Shown one piece after another: positions 41,637 through 48,598 of a stretch of DNA of 48,598 nt (its first letter is position 1; the number at the start of each line of letters is the position of its first letter). A program made the translations under genes and the position numbers. This DNA is from Acanthaster planci. Its lineage: Eukaryota > Echinodermata > Asteroidea > Valvatida > Acanthasteridae. Under the pieces are notes generated by a model that worked only from the letters and a program-made list of their open reading frames with translations, searched no databases and was not told the origin of the DNA. The DNA is taken from positions 1,009,837 through 1,058,434 of the forward strand of contig NW_019091435.1 of NCBI RefSeq assembly GCF_001949145.1, written 5' to 3'.

Positions 41637-44600
41637 ATACATACAGGAACAAATTGCAGTATGCTATTGAGTGGACACTATTTGGCATGATACAGTGGTA
41701 TTTCCAAACCCGCTGAACCCGGCAGCATAGACTGTTGCTTGAGGCTTGGAGGTACCGGGTGATTTGTACAGTGTGCGGCCAGAGCTTACAGTTAGCTCTT
41801 TACAAAAGCTACATTGCACACGTACGGAAACATATTACTGCTAAACATATAAAAACATTTTCATGTACGTACTTTGTATGACTTCAAGACACAATATGAA
41901 ATGAAACGTTTTGATTAAGACCTGGGCTATTTGGCCAAAATTGGGGTTAAAGACAGTTACAGGAATTCAAATGCGCCTAGGCTTTAGACTTACCATGCAG
42001 CTTTTAAAACTACACCGAAAGAACCTGCACCGAAAGAACATACACAGAAAACTGACTTGCACAGGTGCCAGTGTTAGATACGGAAACCTATCTCCTACGT
42101 ATAAGAAACTATCATGCGCATGCATTAAATTATCACGTACATGTATGTGAAATAATCACATACATGTGTGAAAATAATTGTCTGTGTGTGTTTGTGTGTG
42201 TGGTGGTAATACGTTTCCGTATACATTCACACTGAACGTGACCCTGAAAAAACTAGGACAGATCTCTGAATTAAACGGCTCTTTAAGTACAAGCAGCAAG
42301 AAAGGCAGTGTAGCAGGGGCTCTTACATTGAGTATACATGCATATCGTGCTTATATGCAACTTGAGGTAAGCCGAGGTGAGATGTTTTCAGTAAACGAAA
42401 TACACTACACAAAAACGGCTATTTCACTGTAAGATCTTCTTTTATATCAGATTTTGCACATCCAGATCTTTTCATAGTTTATTTTAATACATTTTAAAGG
42501 TCATTTGAGATCTTAAATTTCTTGCTCGTACTTAACTGCATAAATCAATGGATTGTATCACAAGTATCATGCAGTACATGTATAACTTTTAAACAGTCGC
42601 TGTGCAAAGTCTTATAAAAATATTGAAATGTGACTTTTCAACTGTCCACTTAATAGTTGACCCGACTTGTACAGTTTCTGTTGCTCAGTCCTTAGCCACA
42701 GGTAACAACTAACAAGGTACATGTATCTCTACTTCAAGCACAAAGTCCATGTCTCAATTCTGACCTCATTTTTGGAGCAGAATTTTCAAGATAGGCAGAG
42801 CCAACACACAAAGTGAAATGAGTTATAACTTACAGGGTACACGTGTGGATTATGTGTGCATGGAAATGCAGTGCACTAGCCTTTTGCAACTTAAATTTGA
42901 ATACAATCTGGTACACTGAGTTATCTGATTGCACATAAACATAAAATATGAATTTCTCAGACCAAAGACACTTGCCATACTTGCTATACTGATTTGGGGC
43001 ACGCTTTTGTATAGCGACCACCATTTCTGGAATGGGCTTGGTCCTTTTTGCTCTTCCTATCCATTAAAAACAGAGTATTGGTGCAAAGCATTTCTTATGC
43101 AACCAAGCGAAAGCTTGCCTGAAATTGTGAGTTTGAGGTATAGCTACAATGTCTTTAGTACAGAGAATTCAAATTGTTATGTTCTCAAACTTCACATCAA
43201 TCTAAAGGTAGTGTGCTGCACTGGTAAAATCCCCCAAATCCGATTATCGTATAATCCTGAAATATCTTACTTGAAAGAATGTACGTAACAGCCTCAATCA
43301 GTCTGTAAAATATTTCCGCCCTGTGCTGTACTTTTCGAGAAAACAGAAATTTTGTTCTCTTTTTTTTCCACGATGGTCAGCTGACCATTGTATAAGAGTT
43401 AATTTCAATTCACACATCACATTCTGTAACAGGCGCCAACTTTCTTGTGTGTAGTGTTTGCAGACGTAGTGGGAGTCTCCATTAATGAATGGGTAAACCT
43501 AAAAGCAGCCAAAAATATACAGACAGAAATTCACCATTAGCACTGTAAACTGAAATAAGATGTAAAGTGGAAAATAAGTTGGATCAGTGTTATGTGAAAT
43601 TTTATTTGAGGAAAGGATTTTCTCCATGCAAAAACTTTTCCAATTCAAAATCACCCCTAGAGTATAATGTACACCTATGATCCAAATATGGTGGCTGTTC
43701 TGAGCAGAATGGTGAAAGGGACTATACTTTCATCAACAAACAGTGTGATTTCCACACATTAAACCTCTCGTGTTTCAAGACATAATTTCTGCTTTGCTTG
43801 TAATTATTAGTGAATCGACTAAGAATAGAGTTTTTAGCCTTTCATTAACATGTAAACAGTGCAAGCTAAATGTTACATGTACATGAGCTGCCACATCTCA
43901 AGATGTGTGCACAATGGCTCACATGTATGACGATCATAGACTGTACTAACAGGGCAGAAATGCACGTATTCAGGAGCAGCATTTCGATTGAACATGCACA
44001 AATTTATTGTGTAGCATGAAGTTTTAATAGGTGTTCAGCTGTTGTGAATTCAACTGAGTGCGGGCAATTAAAGCTATAAATTCTAAGAGCCCAAACTCAT
44101 CATTTTCTGGAGGAGAAATTTTTATGCCTCCTAGGCACAGGCATACATGTAATTAAAATAATGCAAATGTTCCTAGAACACAATGAAACTAAAGATGGAG
44201 CATGTTCTGAATGATGTAGTGTGCAAGAACAATATATGCAAGTAACATACAACATGTTTTTTATCATTTGTATGACGCATTAAACAGCTTCAGCCTAACT
44301 CATCTGCAGTACAATGCACACCTGTTTGCATTTTGACACAGACCAAAATGAAATGCTCATTTGCTAATTGTGCATTTAGATATTTAGTGTGTCGACTTTG
44401 CTGATACACTGTTAAAGAATACAGACCAAGACATGCAAATACTGTAAAAAAGTCACATTTTTCATAGGTTTTGTGCACAAACATGGAACTACCCAGTAGG
44501 CTTTACTTTGCAAGGCGAGTAAGTGCCCTATGAACTTAATACTCTTGTGTGGGTACATTCAAGACGCATGTAATATCCTGCCCATTTCAAGGCCTATTCA

Positions 44601-44816
44601 GATCGACAGATACTCAACAGTTTCCCATGAGGTGGTAGCAACTGTCACATTCCCAGCATGAATATAAATTTCTGAAAATAAATGACTGTATGGTAACCAT
44701 TTCCTCATAGTTAAGGATTCATGTCAATGCACATTAATTAAATGTGTATAACAGTGCTAACTTGCACCATTTCCAAGAAAAACTTTTATAAAACCCTATT
44801 GCCTCAAGTCGTGCAT
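41637..44816. other. Long non-coding stretch
   Basis: No gene recognised. A TG microsatellite lies at 42180-42203 and a short duplication CACCGAAAGAAC at 42014-42040. The right part (about 43990-44816) is a candidate 3' untranslated region of the exon at 44817-45035. A minus-strand AATAAA is at about 43998-44003. Confidence 0.4.
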
Positions 44817-45035
44817 TCACCGCCTTCCAAACAAGCTGCTTCCCTTTGTCTTCTTACTGTTCCCCTCACAGATTTTCCCCTTCTTGGCTGATCCCTCAAA
44901 CCAGCTGGGCAGTTTGCGTTTGGTCCCATCCTGCTCCAGTGACGGACTGCTATTGCTCATCTGTGGGCTGGAGGAAGGGGGATCAGGTATTGTTGTAACT
45001 GAGAGTGGGGGCTTGTGCAGTGGAGACTTGTATGT
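44817..45035 (-). CDS. Terminal coding exon with Ku-binding-like motifs
   Basis: The minus strand has a good acceptor (TTGTTTGACCCAACAG) ending at 45036, then 72 codons in phase 0 and TGA at 44817-44819. The reading is Ser/Pro-rich and then basic. It contains KRKLPSWF (near 44890-44915) and ends KKTKGSSLFGRR. The first resembles the Ku-binding motif (R-K-x-L-P-x-W) of APLF and CYREN/MRI. The basic end with a final LF resembles the C-terminal Ku-binding motif of XLF. Both occur in non-homologous end-joining factors, so a C-terminal exon of an XLF/APLF-like protein is proposed. CpGs and codon pattern look conserved. No upstream exon could be joined with confidence. If right, the protein acts in the nucleus at double-strand breaks. 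Confidence 0.55.
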   Translation of the reverse strand, partial: TYKSPLHKPPLSVTTIPDPPSSSPQMSNSSPSLEQDGTKRKLPSWFEGSAKKGKICEGNSKKTKGSSLFGRR

Positions 45036-46214
45036 CTGTTGGGTCAAACAAGGGAAAATTACATATTAATTATCAATACTCTACATCATACAATTCTGCC
45101 ATCCAATCCAACTTCTCACCGCTGATAATAAACGAGAATTTTCCAGCAAAATGCAACTGTGTTAGGCATGCAGTAATACATCATATTAGGCACCTTATGT
45201 AACGGCTTCAGGATCATTATGCTGGGTGGGGGGCACAAAAGAAGGAAAAAAAGGAGTCTGGTTGAGCTGACTTGCATGGCGTAGTGGGTCAAGGAAAGAA
45301 TTAGTATTGTGGGTGTCCATGGTTTGAATCTCAGGATAAGCCTACTTATTTTTGGTGCTATTTTTCAGGCTGTTTCCTATTTGAAATGATCCATTTGAAA
45401 GGTATTAAGTTTATTGCCCAAATCTGTAACACAGCCATTTGTTTTATTCAAGGAATAAAACAATTTGATTCAAGGAATAAAGTTACATGTATTTTTCATT
45501 TAAATTTGTTCTTGAGCCTCGATTATTGGCATGATATCCATTTCATGTAATATCATAATACATGTATATTACTTTGACATTTTGAACAATAGCATTTTAC
45601 TGTAAATCTCTTGTTCACTGACAGTGGTGCATTTTTGGATCAGATGACTATGCTGCATGTAAACTTGGAACATGACTTGGAGCTCACATAGACTCTGGCA
45701 ACATGTGTGATGTTGCTGCTATAGCCATGTCTCCCAGTCAGGCAAAGCTCTGGCAAAATTTGAAAAAAAAAAGGTGTAGGGAGGCCATTGACTCCTGAAT
45801 ACCTGACTGGATATGTATGGAAACACGTCACTGACATGGGAAGATGGAGCAAATTCAGTAATGTGCCCTCTCATTGTGGTTGACCATAACCAACAAAAGG
45901 AAGCCTTGGTGTAGTTTCTCTTTGTCTGCAAGTTTGGGTTTAAAAATTATATGTGAAACTTAAAGTTTTGTGGTTGTAGTTACAGTTAACCTTAAACAAT
46001 TACATGCAAATTTTAGCCTGAACTATTTGCAGAACAAAAAACTATTAAAAATTGCCATGACTGATTAAAACCATGCCTTACTATATACGTAAAAATGTTT
46101 ACAGTTGATACATGTAAGTCTTAATAGTAATGGACAATTCACTCTAATGTGCACAATGCTACTCTAATAGTCATGACAGGAAACTGGCCAACAAATGGCC
46201 ATATATTGCAGAAT
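45036..46214. other. Probable intron, with SINE
   Basis: Apart from the SINE at 45262-45350 no feature is clear. Two overlapping minus frames (45640-45931) match nothing known and have no splice support. Confidence 0.35.
45262..45350 (+). repeat. tRNA-derived SINE fragment
   Basis: An A box, TGGCGTAGTGGG (45277-45288), and a B box, GGTTTGAATCTC (45321-45332), stand at the spacing of an RNA polymerase III internal promoter. The intervening sequence does not fold as a working tRNA and no CCA-side stem is present, so it is read as a SINE head. Confidence 0.5.
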
Positions 46215-46600
46215 GAGTGTGCACGAAGCATCTAGAGAAATGGGCAATAAACTTTATATTGAAGCACAAATATTGTGGAAACGGGCTTACTTTATGTACT
46301 GATAATACAACTTCAAATTATATTCATGAATACAGAAAGTACATACATAAACAAGAGATCAGGTTCTGTGAATTAACTTGTAGAAACCTTCTTGCTCAAG
46401 ATTTTTTGGATATGCAACTGCAGAGCAGTGTGTGTGCGGTCACAGTACAGTGCAGCAAAATTATTTGGCTGGAATGGTTGCTGCATTTCCATCATGCCTC
46501 CTTTTAGCATTGGTGTGGCACAGCATTGCTTCATTGTATAGAGCATTTTTATTACGCAGGTGTTTACATCACTGCATCAGTGAACAACAAAAGGGAAGGA
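46215..46600. repeat. Dispersed repeat, CpG-poor copy
   Basis: Diverged partner of 14415-14815 (shared TCTGTGAATTAACTTG and other blocks). Here CpG sites of the partner appear as TG or CA, so this copy is probably older. Confidence 0.55.
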
Positions 46601-47149
46601 AAAAAACAAAAAACAAAATGCATTAAAGAGCACTTCTAATAACGTTGAGGTTTTTGTGTTTTTGTTGACCTTACCATCAGAACACTATTTTACAGCATGA
46701 AGTTTACTTTTAGTGTAATAAAATCAAAGTTGCGATTCAGCTCCATCTTTTGCGAAAACCAAATTCATATTTAATACATGCAAATGATATTTATCAGACC
46801 CCCAAATGTCATTGTGTTACTTGGTACTGGCAAAGGTCGCAAGGGTATGTACGCACGTTTATGCGGATGTGTGTCAGTAAGGACTATACTTAGCTTTTTT
46901 CCCGACATTTCTTGTTTTGGTGGATTGTTTGCAATAGTTAATGTGCTGAAGTCCTGTGTGGTCAGTGGATTCTCTCAGAATTGCTGTACAAAACCTGAAT
47001 TTGTCAACCTCAGCAATCTGGGCATGTCCAGAGAAGCATTTCGGAAAAGAGAAAGGGCCAGGGTAGGATGGAGTACTCTATTATCGCTGAATTGAGAAAT
47101 GGTTTTGTCAAAGGCTTTTGGAGCACTTTGTTATATATAAAGAAACTGT
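46601..47149. other. Non-coding
   Basis: No recognised gene; the open frame 46778-47095 (+) is unsupported. Confidence 0.35.
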
Positions 47150-47221
47150 GTACTCTCTGTGCGGGATTTACTCCGTGACTGTGCGCCACGTCGTCCACCA
47201 TGATGAGGGCCTTGGGTTCCC
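47150..47221 (-). other. CpG-rich candidate exon
   Basis: A 70-bp CpG-dense island in AT-rich surroundings. On the minus strand a plausible acceptor (TATGTCATTGAG) precedes a reading EPKALIMVDDVAHSHGVNPA. No protein is recognised and the donor is weak. It could be an upstream exon of the gene ending at 44817. Confidence 0.2.
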
Positions 47222-47607
47222 CTCAATGACATATAAACAAACAGCTGACCTTTACAAACATTTTTCAGAATTTGTGTCTTGGTGCACACACAAAAAAGTC
47301 CCTTTAAAAAGTATTTTGAATGAGATGAAAGACAAACATTATATATTGTACTCAGTCTGGACACTTCCATTTATAATTAAACAGGTAAAATTCAGAAAGA
47401 ACAAGTTTTATTCATAGGTGCTCTTTGAGAGTAGAAGTATGTTGTAGGCTAGTCACTTGAAAATGGGAACATATAGTATGATGACATTTATGCATAAAAT
47501 ACAACTGAAAATTCAGTGCTATCTTACGTGCATACTACAGTGTGGACAGGATCTGGCATTGTGCCAATAAGCTTGCTGCAGCCAAACCCACCTATCACTG
47601 GTGGCTG

Positions 47608-47644
47608 AAGTGGGGGGGAGACTGGGGGCAGTCACCCCCCACTT
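47608..47644. repeat. G/C-rich hairpin
   Basis: AAGTGGGGGG and CCCCCCACTT form a perfect 10-bp stem around a 17-base loop. Function unknown. Confidence 0.6.
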
Positions 47645-47699
47645 TTTTGATGGGGGGTCACAGGTCCTACAATGGGATGGGGCTTAACCACTTGATGCC

Positions 47700-48035
47700 G
47701 AATGACATGTAAACACACGTAACTGTCCTTTTTTGTTCCACGGAGGACGTGTACACTTGTTTAAGAATTCTTCTTTTTTTCATTTCTGCGGTTAACGTGT
47801 GAACACGTCATAGGTCAAAGCACAATCACAAGGTTGAAGAATTTGCTGGTAAAACCCGCCCCCAGCAGTTTTTCAGGTAAGAAAATTAGACGCCAACTGG
47901 TTAATGGATCGGACAAAGGATGACACGTAAACATGCACAATTTTCCTTATTTGTTCCATGGAAGATACGTAACACTCATTTAAGAATAATTTTTTTCTTT
48001 TCTGCGGTTGACATAAAACGTCATGTTTGGTTGGG
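47700..48035 (+). repeat. Direct duplication about 217 bp apart
   Basis: 47703-47800 and 47921-48015 share TGACA.GTAAACA, TTTGTTCCA.GGA, TTTAAGAAT and TTTCTGCGGTT blocks at 216-218-bp spacing. Non-coding. Confidence 0.6.
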
Positions 48036-48598
48036 TCAGAACGCAGATGACAATCCTACACACGGATGCTGCTACCGAGTGGACCCACCCCCAACAAACA
48101 ATAAAACGGAAACGCCTTTCCTGAGTAATTAGAGTTAAATAGAGAAGCCCACACTATATACAAAAGAGCTGTGGGGATTAAAGACCTTTTTGCTTGGGTA
48201 AGCAGATTCCTAGAGAGCAAAACCACACTTACAAAAGAGAGGTTACAAAATCCCAACTCAGTTGTATCCAGCAAAATCACACACGGACATGGGTGACGCC
48301 TATACTGTATATGCTATGCAACTTTTGTATGTGAACCGGTTGATTGGCTGATATCAGATGCTCTCACAACTGGCCCCCCCCTTGAAACTCATTCTGCCAC
48401 CAATGCTGCCATGATGAAAAACCCCACCAGCAGTCCATCGTGTATACACCAAAGGCCTATAATGGCAATAAACACATGCTCACTCAATATGCAAGTATGC
48501 CTTGCGGCTGTGGGTCCCGTCCTTTTGGGTCTTTGGTTCAATATTCATGACTGTGGACATAATTTTTAAAAAGTCATATGCAGCAAGGTATAAGACGG
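48036..48598. other. Non-coding right edge
   Basis: No gene or repeat recognised up to the window end. Confidence 0.35.

Noticed and set aside
41340-41642. 100-codon minus frame
   Set aside because: Coincides with a small TIR element and resembles no protein family.
45640-45931. Two overlapping 70-codon minus frames
   Set aside because: No splice sites or motifs support them, and the readings resemble nothing known.

Overview
This is nuclear DNA of an animal, not a microbe or organelle. It has intron-bearing gene pieces with GT-AG splice sites, no operons or ribosome binding sites, and a dense layer of decayed transposable elements. The mix (several Ty3/Gypsy families, a DIRS element, PIF/Harbinger with its Myb-like partner, Tc1/mariner, a THAP-bearing element with 8-bp target duplications) together with a huge excess of the palindrome TACATGTA suggests a marine invertebrate, perhaps a non-vertebrate deuterostome. 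The species cannot be fixed from the sequence. No complete functional protein-coding gene was found.

Layout. 0.15-1.6 kb: Gypsy integrase remnant (+). 3.3-3.5 kb: LTR fragment. 3.9-4.2 kb: non-LTR reverse transcriptase scrap (-). 4.2-6.9 kb: PIF/Harbinger remnant with a nuclease (+) facing a five-exon Myb/SANT-like gene (-), both broken. 7.7-10.4 kb: Gypsy element A (-) split by a Tc1/mariner element. 10.8-13.4 kb: Gypsy element B (-) with a polypurine tract and two LTR pieces. 14.9-16.65 kb: LTR of the A family, swollen by a minisatellite. 16.7-26.9 kb: mostly non-coding, with one TMA16-like exon, a 1.1-kb imperfect palindrome and nested inverted repeats. 26.97-28.55 kb: TIR element with perfect 8-bp target duplications, a THAP-like exon and a 711-base assembly gap. 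28.6-34.7 kb: Gypsy element C (+) with primer binding site, Gag and Pol but no integrase core. 34.9-35.8 kb: second, unrelated Gag (+). 35.95-39.4 kb: DIRS element (-). 40.4-41.6 kb: integrase tail, 20-bp minisatellite and a small TIR element. 41.7-48.6 kb: quiet sequence with one probable host exon (44.8-45.0 kb, with Ku-binding-like motifs), a tRNA-derived SINE and repeats.

Main discovery lead. TACATGTA occurs at least 45 times where about one or two are expected by chance. Where it falls inside recognisable transposon coding sequence it behaves as an exact 6-bp insertion at a TA dinucleotide (TA becomes TACATGTA), adding two residues inside conserved motifs and keeping the frame. Eight clear cases and one degenerate case were read in four unrelated elements, plus one non-coding case in a palindrome arm. 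Longer TACATGTACATGTA forms fit repeated insertion at the new TA. This looks like the footprint of a TA-targeting process, possibly cut-and-paste transposon excision.

The elements act as modules rather than as a pathway. The retroelement Gag/Pol pieces are dead copies. The Harbinger nuclease and Myb-like protein would have worked as a pair. The host exons (TMA16-like, membrane-segment exon, Ku-motif exon) are isolated pieces of genes whose other exons are outside the window or not recognisable.
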